This document shows positions 1 through 10,058 of a DNA stretch of 64,000 nucleotides, one piece after another; the stretch's first letter is position 1; every line of letters begins with the position of its first letter. This stretch comes from Pseudooceanicola sediminis (GTDB lineage: Bacteria; Pseudomonadota; Alphaproteobacteria; Rhodobacterales; Rhodobacteraceae): assembly GCF_003575965.1 (NCBI RefSeq), contig NZ_QWJJ01000017.1:1-64000 (forward strand). Direction: 5' to 3'. Made by a program: the position numbers and the translations under genes. A model generated the notes under the pieces. The model worked only from the letters and a program-made list of their open reading frames with translations. It was not told the origin of the DNA and searched no databases.

Positions 1-209
1 CGATCGAGGAATGCGAACGCCGCGACCGCAAGGGCCTCTACAAGCTGGCGCGCGAAGGCAAGATCAAGGAGTTCACCGGGATCTCGGACCCCTACGACGT
101 CCCCGAAACCCCCGAACTGCGCCTGGAAACCGAGAGCGTCGACGTCGACAACTGCGCCCACCAGGTCCTGCTCAAGCTCGAAAGCATGGGCCTCATCAAC
201 GGCAACTGA
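1..209 (+). CDS. cysC: Adenylylsulfate kinase, C-terminal end (partial)
   Basis: This is the last 68 residues of a reading frame open at the left edge of the window; codons begin at base 3. The segment reads IEECERRDRKGLYKLAREG, then FTGISDPYDVPETPEL, the usual C-terminal signature of APS kinase. That enzyme phosphorylates adenylylsulfate to PAPS in sulfate assimilation in the cytoplasm. The family normally has a P-loop near the N-terminus, which lies outside the window. It could be a free CysC or the C-terminal domain of a CysN-CysC fusion; the visible part cannot separate these. A strong hairpin terminator follows 75 bp downstream, so it is probably the last gene of its unit. Confidence 0.88.
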   Translation, partial: IEECERRDRKGLYKLAREGKIKEFTGISDPYDVPETPELRLETESVDVDNCAHQVLLKLESMGLINGN

Positions 210-284
210 CCCCCTCAACGGGACCAGGCCGGGGCACCAGGCCGGTCACCACACCGGCCGCACATGCGCAATCGCCAGAACCAG

Positions 285-317
285 AACCGCCCCGGAGACA
301 TCCTCCGGGGCGGTTTG
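285..317 (+). terminator. Rho-independent terminator after cysC
   Basis: An 11-bp perfect G+C-rich stem (CCGCCCCGGAG at 287-297 pairing with 303-313) has a 5-base loop. Flanking AA and TT extend the pairing, and the stem is followed by TTTGTT. It lies 75 bp after the cysC stop. Confidence 0.8.
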
Positions 318-498
318 TTGTCCAGCCCAAGCCCGACTGCCAGTGCTGCGGACATGGAACATACCCCCCTTCCGCAAACACGACACGGCCCGCCATCCAG
401 CGAGCCGTGCATCCTTCAAGGCGATTTCATCCGCGTCCCGAACGGCCCATTTGCCGCAGGATAAGTCCCGACGCGGCCCGGGGCGTTTCGCACGAAAT

Positions 499-735
499 TC
501 AGTGTACGGTGACCGGGGCCAGATCGTTCTCGCGCGCCAGGATAAAGGCCGTGGCGCGGTCGCGAACCAGCGCCAGACGCTCTCCATCCGAATTGTGAAC
601 GGCAAACAGCCGCGTCAGACCGGGGGCCTGCTCGCTCAGCTCTTCCTGCACATCCTCGGGCAGATCAGCCGCTTCGACGGGCCGGATATAGACGACCTTT
701 TCGCCGACATCTTCGATATTATCTTTCGGTTCCAT
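499..735 (-). CDS. DUF1150 family protein
   Basis: A 78-residue acidic protein with the DUF1150 pattern: GEKVVYIRPVEAADLPEDVQ at residues 11-30 and a central LFAVHNSDGERLALVRDRATA at 43-63. The family is small, of unknown function, and common in alphaproteobacteria next to an Hsp20 gene. The chosen ATG lies 4 bases after the stop of the upstream Hsp20 gene, with AAAGG ahead of it. An in-frame start at 774 would begin inside that gene. The tight spacing implies co-transcription and probably translational coupling with the small heat-shock protein. The link suggests a role in stress response, but that is inferred from position only. Confidence 0.85.
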   Translation of the reverse strand: MEPKDNIEDVGEKVVYIRPVEAADLPEDVQEELSEQAPGLTRLFAVHNSDGERLALVRDRATAFILARENDLAPVTVH

Positions 736-739
736 TAGC

Positions 740-1153
740 TTAGCCTTTCTTGATCGAAATGCGCTGAACGACACGTTCGGGCTCGGCCCGGGTCAGGTCA
801 ACGTGCAACAAACCGTTTTCCATCACGGCCTCTCCTACCTCAACGCCTTCAGCCAGCACAAAGCTCCGTTGAAATTGTCGAGCGGCGATTCCGCGGTGCA
901 GGAAAACCCGGCCTTCTCCATCGTCGGATTGCCGCCCCCGGATCACCAGCTGGCGATCCTCCAGCGTCACCGCGAGTTCGGATTCCCCGAACCCCGCGAC
1001 CGCCAGGGTGATGCGATAGGAATTGTCCGAGGTTTGTTCGATATTGAAGGGTGGATACCCCTCATTGCCGGATTTGGCGCTGCGCTCCAGCAACCTTTCC
1101 AGCTGTTCGAAGCCAAGCAGATAGGGATGCGACCCCAGGCTCATCTTAGTCAT
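740..1153 (-). CDS. Small heat-shock protein, Hsp20/IbpA family
   Basis: A 137-residue Hsp20-type chaperone, normal for the IbpA class. The N-terminal arm (MTKMSLGSHPYLLGFEQLER) is typical of the alphaproteobacterial subgroup. The alpha-crystallin domain runs from about residue 33 (YPPFNIE) to 125, with the diagnostic ENGLLHVDL near 112-120. The C-terminal RISIKKG carries an I-x-I motif (RISI) used for oligomer contacts. Such proteins hold denaturing proteins in a refoldable state in the cytoplasm, for hand-over to DnaK and GroEL. It is followed by the DUF1150 gene and is divergent from the YdcH-like gene. I did not identify a confident heat-shock promoter upstream. Confidence 0.92.
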   Translation of the reverse strand: MTKMSLGSHPYLLGFEQLERLLERSAKSGNEGYPPFNIEQTSDNSYRITLAVAGFGESELAVTLEDRQLVIRGRQSDDGEGRVFLHRGIAARQFQRSFVLAEGVEVGEAVMENGLLHVDLTRAEPERVVQRISIKKG

Positions 1154-1335
1154 TTCGCGCGTCCTTGCATAAAAAGCGACGTCTCGTGACGGGCTCCCTC
1201 AGGCGGCGAACCCGGCTGATGTCAATATGGGTGGCCGCCAGTGTCGGTGCAAGGCCTTTGAACGATTGCAGGGCTTTGCGCGAACCTGCCTTTGCGCCTA
1301 TCCTGATGGTCCGCGAAACAAAGGTCGAATCACCC

Positions 1336-1560
1336 ATGAATGCCCGGACAGACATCTCGATGAAAACCGATGACGTGCTGCGGGTCGAGCTTGAGGTGTT
1401 TCGCCGCGAACACCGCGACCTGGACGAAGCGATCTCGGCGCTACAAGATCGCGGCACGGCGGATCAACTGACGATGCAGCGGCTGAAAAAGAAAAAGCTG
1501 AACCTCAAGGACAAGATTGCGCAGATCGAAGACCGCCTGACCCCCGACATCATCGCCTGA
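1336..1560 (+). CDS. YdcH family (DUF465) small coiled-coil protein
   Basis: A 74-residue charged protein. Residues about 24-68 form a predicted helical hairpin (EVFRREHRDLDEAISAL, then MQRLKKKKLNLKDKIAQIED) with the lysine-rich KKKKL that marks the YdcH/DUF465 family. The biochemical role of the family is not established. The start at 1336 gives the usual length of 70-80 residues; an ATG at 1360 (MKTDD) is an alternative. It is transcribed away from the Hsp20-DUF1150 pair. Just after the stop, a 6-bp hairpin (GCACCA/TGGTGC, 1561-1577) without a T tract might be a weak terminator. Confidence 0.85.
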   Translation: MNARTDISMKTDDVLRVELEVFRREHRDLDEAISALQDRGTADQLTMQRLKKKKLNLKDKIAQIEDRLTPDIIA

Positions 1561-1746
1561 GCACCATCGTCTGGTGCCATCGCCTCAGCGTCACCCTCTG
1601 GGCATTCGTGGCTCTCTCATCTGGCAAAAAATACCCTGCAGGGGGCCGGGGGATGCAAAATCCCCCGGCTGCGACAGCCGCCCGATTGCCCCCACGTCCA
1701 GATCCACTATAAACCGGTTTCCCGACCCTATCAGAGGCAAGTGGCG

Positions 1747-2235
1747 ATGAGTGAGATCAAGGTAGGCATCATCATGGGCAGCCAGTCCGACTGGCCCACG
1801 ATGCGAGAGGCGGCAACAGTCCTCGACGACCTCGGCGTGCCCTACGAAACGCGTATCGTCTCGGCCCACCGCACCCCCGACCGGCTCTGGGATTACGGCA
1901 AGACCGCTGTCGCGCGCGGTCTGCAGGTCATCATCGCCGGCGCAGGAGGCGCCGCGCACCTCCCCGGCATGATGGCCTCGAAGACGCGCGTGCCGGTGAT
2001 CGGCGTGCCGGTCCAGACCCGCGCATTGTCGGGCGTCGACAGCCTCTATTCCATTGTCCAGATGCCAAAGGGCTATCCCGTTGCCACCATGGCCATAGGC
2101 AGCGCAGGTGCGGCCAATGCCGGGCTCATGGCCGCCGGCATCCTTGCCATCTCCGACGCGGCACTTGCCACCCGACTTGATGCCTGGCGCAGCGCCCTCT
2201 CGGCCTCCATCCCCGAGGTGCCCACGGATGACTGA
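1747..2235 (+). CDS. purE: N5-carboxyaminoimidazole ribonucleotide mutase, PurE
   Basis: A 162-residue class I PurE, which converts N5-CAIR to CAIR in cytoplasmic purine synthesis. Visible motifs are the phosphate-binding GSQSDW (11-16), SAHRTP (39-44) with the catalytic histidine, and [12 protein letters not shown] (64-75), in the normal family spacing. The ATG at 1747 is preferred over a GTG two codons earlier, because AGAGG sits at the right distance only for the ATG. The end overlaps the start of purK by 8 bases, so the two products are made in a coupled way. They act consecutively: PurK makes the substrate used by PurE. Confidence 0.96.
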   Translation: MSEIKVGIIMGSQSDWPTMREAATVLDDLGVPYETRIVSAHRTPDRLWDYGKTAVARGLQVIIAGAGGAAHLPGMMASKTRVPVIGVPVQTRALSGVDSLYSIVQMPKGYPVATMAIGSAGAANAGLMAAGILAISDAALATRLDAWRSALSASIPEVPTDD

Positions 2236-3301
2236 GCCCCTGTCCACCGGCGCCACCATCGGCATTCTCGGCGGCGGCCAGCTGGGCCGTATGCTCTGCG
2301 TCGCGGCCTCGCGCCTTGGACTGCGCTGTCACGTGTTCGAGCCCGGCGCCAATCCCCCCGCCGCCGATGTCGCTCATACCGTCACCCGCGCCAGCTACGA
2401 GGATGCCGAGGCCCTGCGCGCCTTCGCCGCCGCAGTCGATGTCGTCACATACGAATTCGAGAACATCCCCACCTCCGCCCTCGACGTGATCGAGGAAATC
2501 GTGACGATCCGTCCGGGCCGCACCGCCCTCTCGACCAGCCAGGACCGGCTGACCGAAAAAGACTTCCTCACCGGCCTTGGCCTGAAAACCGCGCCCTACG
2601 CGGCCATCAGCGACCTCGCCTCCCTGCGATCGGCCCTGGCCGATCTCGCCTCTCCCGGCATCCTCAAGACGCGTCGCTTCGGCTATGACGGCAAGGGCCA
2701 GGCGCGCATCCTGACCCCGGATCAGGCCGATGCCGCCCATGCCGACATGGCCGGTGCTCCGGCACTGCTGGAAGGGTTCATCGAATTCAGCGCCGAAATC
2801 TCCGTCATCGCCGCGCGCGGTCCCGACGGGTCGGTCGCCTGCTTCGACCCCGGCGAAAACGTTCATGAAGACGGCATCCTGCGCCGCACCACGGTCCCCA
2901 CCAGCCTGCCCGCCGCCCTGCGCACCGACGCCGTCCTGATCGCGGCCCGAATCCTCAACGCCCTTGACTATGTCGGCGTGCTCGGCGTCGAACTTTTCGT
3001 CACCACCGGCGGCTTGGTGGTCAACGAAATCGCCCCCCGGGTTCACAATTCCGGGCACTGGACACAGAACGGCTGCACCATCGATCAGTTCGAGCAACAC
3101 ATCCGCGCGGTCGCAGGTTGGCCTCTGGGCGATGGCCAACGCCACGCTGACGTCACCATGGAAAACCTCATTGGCGACGACATGGCACGCCTGCCCGCCC
3201 TCGCCGCCACGCCGGGCGCCGCCCTGCATCTCTACGGCAAGGCCGAAACCCGCCCCGGGCGCAAGATGGGCCACGTCAACCACGTGACCCCACTGTCCTG
3301 A
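2228..3301 (+). CDS. purK: N5-carboxyaminoimidazole ribonucleotide synthase, PurK
   Basis: A 357-residue ATP-grasp enzyme that carboxylates AIR with bicarbonate and ATP. Residues 11-21 hold [11 protein letters not shown]. The ATP-grasp lysine loop [12 protein letters not shown] is at 147-158, and the metal/phosphate loop [14 protein letters not shown] at about 266-279. All are as expected for PurK. The ATG at 2228 lies inside the last codons of purE (ATGACTGA overlap). Longer in-frame starts would run back through purE and lack family similarity. No T-rich terminator follows; instead the 3' flank carries a 15-bp tandem array and then a dispersed hairpin element. Confidence 0.96.
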   Translation: MTEPLSTGATIGILGGGQLGRMLCVAASRLGLRCHVFEPGANPPAADVAHTVTRASYEDAEALRAFAAAVDVVTYEFENIPTSALDVIEEIVTIRPGRTALSTSQDRLTEKDFLTGLGLKTAPYAAISDLASLRSALADLASPGILKTRRFGYDGKGQARILTPDQADAAHADMAGAPALLEGFIEFSAEISVIAARGPDGSVACFDPGENVHEDGILRRTTVPTSLPAALRTDAVLIAARILNALDYVGVLGVELFVTTGGLVVNEIAPRVHNSGHWTQNGCTIDQFEQHIRAVAGWPLGDGQRHADVTMENLIGDDMARLPALAATPGAALHLYGKAETRPGRKMGHVNHVTPLS

Positions 3302-3326
3302 TCCACTCCTGCCCTGTGTCGCCTCC

Positions 3327-3401
3327 GGCCTGATTCCGGCCCACCTGATCCCTGCTCACCTGAGTCTGGCTCACCTGTGTCTGGCCCTCCTGTGTCTGAC
3401 C
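3327..3401. repeat. Five degenerate 15-bp tandem units
   Basis: Units at 3327, 3342, 3357, 3372 and 3387. The best matching pair is CACCTGAGTCTGGCT and CACCTGTGTCTGGCC. The array starts 25 bp past the purK stop, between convergent purK and the phnM-like gene. Nothing suggests it is translated. Confidence 0.7.
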
Positions 3402-3415
3402 GGTGCGCCCCAATG

Positions 3416-3479
3416 CGTTTCCCTGTGGAAAATATCCCGGGGGAGTCGCGCGAAACGCGCGGCGGGGGCAGCGCCCCCC
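3416..3479 (+). repeat. Dispersed hairpin element, copy A
   Basis: It begins TTTCCCTGTGG, continues AATATCCCGGGGGA, has an inner hairpin (CGCGCGAAACGCGCG), and ends with GGGGGCAGCGCCCCC. The same layout is found inverted at 26337-26400 and, with a different inner hairpin, at 18029-18092. It lies between the convergent purK and phnM-like genes. Confidence 0.75.
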
Positions 3480-3486
3480 GCCCAGG

Positions 3487-4635
3487 TCAGCGAATGAACC
3501 GCCCTGCCACCCCGGCACCCAGCCAGGCGACCTGACCACCTGCAATGGTCGCGCCGACACGACCGTTCGCAGGATCGAGCACCACCAGGTCCGCACGCAG
3601 CCCGGCCTCGATCCGCCCACGATCCGCCAACCCCAGCAGCCGCGCAGGCCTGTCCGAAACGAGGCTCCACGCCGCAGCGATACCCATGTCCGCCGCCAGC
3701 TTCAGCGCGGCCTGTCGCGGCGCGGGATAGTGGTAATCCGATGCCAGCGCATCGCACTGACCCTGTTTCACCAATACCTCGGCAGACACCTTGCCCGCGT
3801 GCGACGCCCCGCGCACGACGTTCGGCGCGCCCAGAACCACCCCACCCGACGCCACCTGCGCCGACTCTGCGGTCTCGGGGAATTCCGACACACCGACACC
3901 CCGCGCCTGCCACAGGCGCCGCGTCTCGGCGTCCGGGTCGTCATGACTGCCCAGGATCACGCCACGTACTGCCAGCCGGGCGATCAATGCCTCCAGCGCG
4001 GCGGGCACCTGGGGCGACCGGGCGTGCAGATCCTGCAACATCGCCAGATGTGCCTCTGGGCTGCGGCCGCTCTTCAGGGCCTGCCCGGTCAGACGCGGCG
4101 GGCGCTTGCCTGCCGCCAGCGCCGCATGGGGCACGTGATCGTTGAACACCGCATAGCCGATACCATAGCGTTCGATCAGTGCTGCGGCCTCATCGTGACG
4201 CTCTGTCAGGTGGGTCTCGATGCGCAGTTGCACACGCATGTCGATCGCCTCCCGCGGGGCGACCTCGGCGTGGGCTGCCAGCATTTGGGCGGCAAACTCG
4301 GGACTGCGCATACCGCCTTCCCAGCTGAAGAACTGCGCCAGCATCGCCGTCGTGATGCCATTGACCGCAAGCTCTGCCGCCGTCATCGCCAGACCGTCGC
4401 GCAGATCGCGCAGCGCGCCGCGCCGCGGTGCCAGATGTCGTTCAAAGCCGTCGCCATGGGCATCGACGATCCCCGGCAGAACCCACCAGCCCGACAGATC
4501 CACCGCCGGCCCGCAGGGCGCATCGCTCAGACGGCCATCCTCGATACCGACCACGGCGTCGCTCCAGCCGTCAGGGCGCAGAACCTGTGCGCCTGTCAGG
4601 TGCAGCGACCTCAGCATGCTGCGCCGCATCGGCAT
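3487..4635 (-). CDS. phnM: PhnM-like alpha-D-ribose 1-methylphosphonate 5-triphosphate diphosphatase
   Basis: A 382-residue amidohydrolase-fold protein. In the C-P lyase pathway, PhnM removes pyrophosphate from the ribose-triphosphate phosphonate intermediate. Support: GIVDAHGDGFERHLAPRRG at 55-73, the characteristic metal-site and ERH segment of PhnM; SHDDPDAET further on; and near the C-terminus ASDYHYPAP and a typical GRIEAGLRADLVVLDP strand. The start at 4635 has GGGGA six bases upstream and gives the usual length; ATGs at 4629 and 4617 are also possible. No other phn gene is in the window, so the in vivo substrate is uncertain. The GNAT gene just upstream is on the same strand. Confidence 0.85.
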   Translation of the reverse strand: MPMRRSMLRSLHLTGAQVLRPDGWSDAVVGIEDGRLSDAPCGPAVDLSGWWVLPGIVDAHGDGFERHLAPRRGALRDLRDGLAMTAAELAVNGITTAMLAQFFSWEGGMRSPEFAAQMLAAHAEVAPREAIDMRVQLRIETHLTERHDEAAALIERYGIGYAVFNDHVPHAALAAGKRPPRLTGQALKSGRSPEAHLAMLQDLHARSPQVPAALEALIARLAVRGVILGSHDDPDAETRRLWQARGVGVSEFPETAESAQVASGGVVLGAPNVVRGASHAGKVSAEVLVKQGQCDALASDYHYPAPRQAALKLAADMGIAAAWSLVSDRPARLLGLADRGRIEAGLRADLVVLDPANGRVGATIAGGQVAWLGAGVAGRFIR

Positions 4636-4757
4636 GACGCGTCCCCACTTCGGTGTCTTGAAATCTGGCTCATGGCGCCCGCCTAGCACGCCCGCCACGG
4701 CATCGGAAGACGGCAACTCACGCACGATACATCGGGCGTCCACCCAGGCGCCCCTGC

Positions 4758-5261
4758 TCAGTCGACGGTGGCAAACGCCTCGGGGTATACCAGCGTCGCG
4801 TCGGAAAACGCGCTGCCCGGCGCGATCGGGTACAGCAGCGTCCGCTCGATGCTGTAAGGCGTCGTCAGGTTCTGCGCCGCGCGATATGTAAACCCAAACC
4901 GCTGGTAATAGCGCCCATCACCCACCACGGTCACCGCATCCGCGCCCGCGCGTCGGACATAATCCAGACCATAGCGGATCAAATCCGCACCAACGCCGAT
5001 ATTGCGCCGATAGGGCAGAACGGCCAACGGCATCAGCGAGAACCAGTTGCGCGGTGCCTCATGACGGGAAAAGCCGATATATCCCACGGTCTTTTCGTCA
5101 TCATAGGCCAGCAACTCCACCTCCATCGCGCCGCAGTCGCGCAACGACTGCACCAGCCGGGCCTCGGCCGGGGTGTCATAGGCCTGTGTCAGCACGTTAC
5201 CCACGGCGATCTCGTCACCGGGCTGGAAAAGGCGTAGCGTGATTTCCGACTTGCGTGCCAT
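4758..5261 (-). CDS. GNAT family N-acetyltransferase (YhbS-like)
   Basis: A 167-residue single-domain GNAT protein that transfers acetyl from acetyl-CoA to an amine. Motif A is MPLAVLPYRRNIGVGADLI (about 77-95), holding the R-x-x-x-G/A pyrophosphate loop. The YYQRFGF segment (118-124) is the motif-B region common to the YhbS subgroup. The substrate cannot be read from the sequence. The phnM-like gene follows on the same strand after about 120 bp. E. coli C-P lyase operons also contain a GNAT (PhnO), but this protein looks closer to YhbS, so a phosphonate role is only a suggestion. Confidence 0.88.
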   Translation of the reverse strand: MARKSEITLRLFQPGDEIAVGNVLTQAYDTPAEARLVQSLRDCGAMEVELLAYDDEKTVGYIGFSRHEAPRNWFSLMPLAVLPYRRNIGVGADLIRYGLDYVRRAGADAVTVVGDGRYYQRFGFTYRAAQNLTTPYSIERTLLYPIAPGSAFSDATLVYPEAFATVD

Positions 5262-5451
5262 CTGTGTCCCGTTTCATGTCCCGCGCGCGCCGCGCCGGAA
5301 TACCTGGTCAGCTTACGACCAGTTGCCTCAATTGCATCCACTTCACGCCGCACGGCAGCAAAAAAGCGAACCTCTGGCGAGGATTCGATGAAATTCCGAT
5401 CAAGTTCAAGGGCATGCGGGCAAAAAAGCCGCCCCTCTGTCCCGGCACGAA

Positions 5452-5476
5452 AAAGGGGGCCAAGAAGGCCCCCTTT
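5452..5476 (-). terminator. groESL terminator
   Basis: A perfect 10-bp stem (AAAGGGGGCC pairing with GGCCCCCTTT) has a 5-base loop. On the minus strand it is followed by TTC. It lies about 40 bp after the groL stop. Confidence 0.88.
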
Positions 5477-5514
5477 CCCACCCCGGCGGATGCCGGGAAA
5501 GCAGTTCGGATGAT

Positions 5515-7507
<1,993 letters not shown>

Positions 7508-7559
7508 CTCTGAGGCTCCTTCGCTCAAAGTTTCTCCCTTGCCCGCCGGGCGGCGGGCG

Positions 7560-7586
7560 TTAGCACTCACCTAGGTCGAGTGCTAA
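7560..7586 (-). promoter_or_regulatory. CIRCE operator (HrcA binding site)
   Basis: A perfect TTAGCACTC-N9-GAGTGCTAA inverted repeat lies 53 bp before the groS start and just downstream of the predicted -10 box. This is the known binding site of the repressor HrcA, which is inactivated when GroEL is occupied by unfolded protein. Confidence 0.97.
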
Positions 7587-7594
7587 CGCCACCG

Positions 7595-7623
7595 GAGATA
7601 GGCAAGCGGACGCGGCGAGTCAA
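7595..7623 (-). promoter_or_regulatory. Predicted groESL promoter
   Basis: On the minus strand TTGACT (7618-7623), a 17-bp spacer and TATCTC (7595-7600). The transcription start would fall at the edge of the CIRCE repeat, the usual arrangement for HrcA repression. Confidence 0.7.
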
Positions 7624-7863
7624 CAACGCTGTGTTGCAAAATTCGCATCCCCCGCCCTGCCCGGCGGCACGATGCGGGCCACCTAATCAACCTCCCCCGA
7701 CATACAAGCCCCCGCCCCGGACTCCGGCGCACGATTGGCGGGCGACAGCCCACGCGCGACACTTTGCCGATGATCGCCAGATCCGATGGAACCGAACACC
7801 CCCCTCAGGCGTCTTGCCTTTCAGAGAGCCGCGGGCACCCCCGATGCTTCAGGAGGAGACCTC

Positions 7864-8316
7864 ATGCACACCGCCACCGTCACCGAACTCTGGTCCGAGG
7901 AACTGCGCCTCTGGACCGAAGGCGTCGAAAATTGCCGCGACCGCCTCGCACCACATTGCCTGATGACCCTGCCCGGCACCGGCCCCCTGAAACCGGACGA
8001 GGCATTGGCGCACGGTAAATCCGCCGCATGGGGCGATGTCCGCATCTCTCGCAAGAACACCTCCGAACATCATGGCGCGGTCGTCCTGGCCTATCGTGCA
8101 CGCGCCCGCCAAGACGGAACCGGGGCACCCTACATGGCGTGGTGCACGTCCTGCTGGGTGCCGCGCAAGGGCGGCTGGCAGATGGTACAGCATCAACAGC
8201 GCCCGGAAACCGACTCCGCGCCTGGCATCGCCCCTGCCTCGTCACGGGACCGCGCCGCGGACCTCGCCACCTATTCGGGCGCCAGCGCCTCGGCGCCCTT
8301 GGGGGTCAGTGCGTAA
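7864..8316 (+). CDS. NTF2-like / DUF4440-type protein
   Basis: A 150-residue protein that resembles small NTF2-fold (DUF4440, SnoaL-like) proteins: an N-terminal helix (TVTELWSEELRLWTEG), then strands such as GAVVLAYRARAR and PYMAWCTSCWVPRKGGWQMVQHQ. No catalytic residues can be assigned and I cannot name a substrate. The ATG at 7864 has GGAGGAG upstream. The C-terminal 25 or so residues are low-complexity (SAPGIAPASSRDRAADLA), and the last 46 bp overlap, tail to tail, the end of the DUF2161 gene. Gene order upstream is groESL on the opposite strand. Confidence 0.72.
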   Translation: MHTATVTELWSEELRLWTEGVENCRDRLAPHCLMTLPGTGPLKPDEALAHGKSAAWGDVRISRKNTSEHHGAVVLAYRARARQDGTGAPYMAWCTSCWVPRKGGWQMVQHQQRPETDSAPGIAPASSRDRAADLATYSGASASAPLGVSA

Positions 8317-8924
8317 ACCCCTTTTTCCACCCGCTCGAACCAGCCATAGTGATCGTCGCGCATGATGGTGGTGGCTCTCGGCACACTTGTTGCCCGGGCC
8401 ACCACGGCGCCTTTGCTCGGCCCCGCCTCGGCAAGATAGGCGGCGCAACGCTGTGCATCCTGACGATAGGCCGTCATGATCGTGACCCGGTTCACCCCAC
8501 CGACATTGGGGTCACCGACCCGCCGCTGAAACTCTCGCAACAAACGCCCCTTGCGACCGCGCGCCCCCCGTGGCGCGTAAGGCGCGGGGTCGCAATGAAC
8601 CTCGACGAAACCGTCGCGCGCCCGCACGGTCATGAATCCCAGCCCCAGCCGCCGGCACAATCCCACATGCCCGGCCAGCGCCTTGCGCCCTCTCAGGGCA
8701 GGCACCGCGAGATAGACGAAATCGCTGATCCCCTGCCGTGCAATCCCCTGCTGCACCAGCGTCAGGTTCATTCCCAGCTTCAGCTCGACAATCACCGGGT
8801 CGGGATCATCGGCGCGCATCGCCACGACATCGGCTCCGGCGACCTCGCCCTTGACCTCGTAGCCCTGCGCCTCAAGGAACGCCTTGATCGGCGCGTACAG
8901 GTCCGCTTCACGCAACTTGGCCAT
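8271..8924 (-). CDS. DUF2161 family, PD-(D/E)XK nuclease-like protein
   Basis: A 217-residue protein of the DUF2161 family, annotated as a putative PD-(D/E)XK phosphodiesterase. The N-terminal half has the pattern LYAPIKAFLEAQGYEV, then GADVVAM (D32), then PVIVELKLG (E47, K49), followed by Q58/Q59. This matches the D...ExK catalytic core of restriction-type nucleases. The C-terminal part (FERVEKGVYALTPKGAEAL) looks like a winged-helix end. No nuclease partner, methylase or phage gene is adjacent. The ATG at 8924 was chosen because it precedes the first conserved helix. Its cellular role is unknown. Confidence 0.8.
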   Translation of the reverse strand: MAKLREADLYAPIKAFLEAQGYEVKGEVAGADVVAMRADDPDPVIVELKLGMNLTLVQQGIARQGISDFVYLAVPALRGRKALAGHVGLCRRLGLGFMTVRARDGFVEVHCDPAPYAPRGARGRKGRLLREFQRRVGDPNVGGVNRVTIMTAYRQDAQRCAAYLAEAGPSKGAVVARATSVPRATTIMRDDHYGWFERVEKGVYALTPKGAEALAPE

Positions 8925-9072
8925 GCCCGGCCTCCTTCCCGCATCGTTCTTTCGCATCGCCCGCCCGGAATTTGCCAATTTTGCCGCATCCCCGACGCAG
9001 GCGGGTGACACTGCGTTTCGCGCCTCTTATAAGGGCGCCGAATTGCAGTTTTTCCAAGGACGGACGCATAGA

Positions 9073-9993
9073 ATGACGATCAAGGTTTTCGGCCATAAAT
9101 CCCCCGACACTGACTCCACCGGCTCGCCGCTCATCTGGGCGTGGTACCTCTCCGAAATCAAAGGCACCCCCGCCGAAGCCAAGCTGCTGGGCGAACCCAA
9201 CACCGAAGCCGCCTTCGTGATCGAGAAATGGGGCGTTGCCAAGCCCGAGATCATCTCGGACGTGACTGCGGACGACACGGTCGTCATCGTCGACACCAAC
9301 AACCCGGCCGAACTGCCCAGCCAGATCAATGACGCCGACATCATCCAGATCATCGACCACCACAAGCTGGTCGGCGGCCTGGAAACCAAGGGCCCGATCG
9401 ACATCACGATCAAGCCGCTGGCCTGCACCGCGACCATCATGTACAACCTGATGGGCCCGAATGCCGCCAAGATGACGGACCAGATCAAGGGCCTGATGCT
9501 CTCGTGCATCCTGTCCGACACGTTGGAATTCCGCTCTCCCACCACGACCGACCAGGACAAGGCCCTGGCCGAAAAGCTCGCGGCCGAGCTGAACCTCGAC
9601 CTCAGCACCTACGCCAGCCAGATGTTCGAAGCCAAGTCCGACATTTCGGCCTTCACCGATGCCGAGCTGATCCGCATGGACTCCAAGGAATTTGCCGTCG
9701 ACGGCACCAAGTTCCGCGTCTCGGTTCTGGAAACCACCGCACCCAAGATCGTGCTGGACCGCAAGGCATCGCTGATGGAGTCCTTCAAGACCGTCGCGCT
9801 GGAAGATGGCGTTGACGAAGTGTTGCTGTTCGTCGTCGACATCCTGAACGAAGAAGCCACGCTTTTCGTCCCCAACGATCTGGTCAAGACGCTGGCCGAA
9901 AAAAGCTTCGGCGCCACCGTCACCGGTGACAGCGTGGTCCTGCCCGGCATCATGAGCCGCAAGAAGCAGATCATCCCGAACCTCAAGCTCTGA
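9073..9993 (+). CDS. ppaC: Manganese-dependent inorganic pyrophosphatase (family II)
   Basis: A 306-residue DHH-family enzyme that hydrolyses pyrophosphate to two phosphates, pulling biosynthetic reactions forward. The motifs are in order: GHKSPDTDS (7-15; usually GHKNPDTD), DTN (74-76), DHH (95-97) and SDT (148-150). The DHHA2 domain follows, ending with PGIMSRKKQIIPNL, where the RKK contacts substrate. Length and domain order are complete. The gene stands alone: the DUF2161 gene is divergent and a strong terminator follows. An in-frame start further upstream would enter the divergent gene and is not supported. Confidence 0.95.
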   Translation: MTIKVFGHKSPDTDSTGSPLIWAWYLSEIKGTPAEAKLLGEPNTEAAFVIEKWGVAKPEIISDVTADDTVVIVDTNNPAELPSQINDADIIQIIDHHKLVGGLETKGPIDITIKPLACTATIMYNLMGPNAAKMTDQIKGLMLSCILSDTLEFRSPTTTDQDKALAEKLAAELNLDLSTYASQMFEAKSDISAFTDAELIRMDSKEFAVDGTKFRVSVLETTAPKIVLDRKASLMESFKTVALEDGVDEVLLFVVDILNEEATLFVPNDLVKTLAEKSFGATVTGDSVVLPGIMSRKKQIIPNLKL

Positions 9994-10058
9994 ACGGGGC
10001 AGCCGAGGCGCGCGGGCCGTCCCCTTGGGGCGCTCGCCCGACACGAAAGAGCCAGATC

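Noticed and set aside
1154-1240. Sigma-32-type promoter for the Hsp20 gene
   Set aside because: A TTGACA is present on the minus strand (1213-1218), but no acceptable -10 element follows at the right distance.
1561-1577. Terminator after the YdcH-like gene
   Set aside because: The stem is only 6 bp and there is no T tract; mentioned under the gene but not called.
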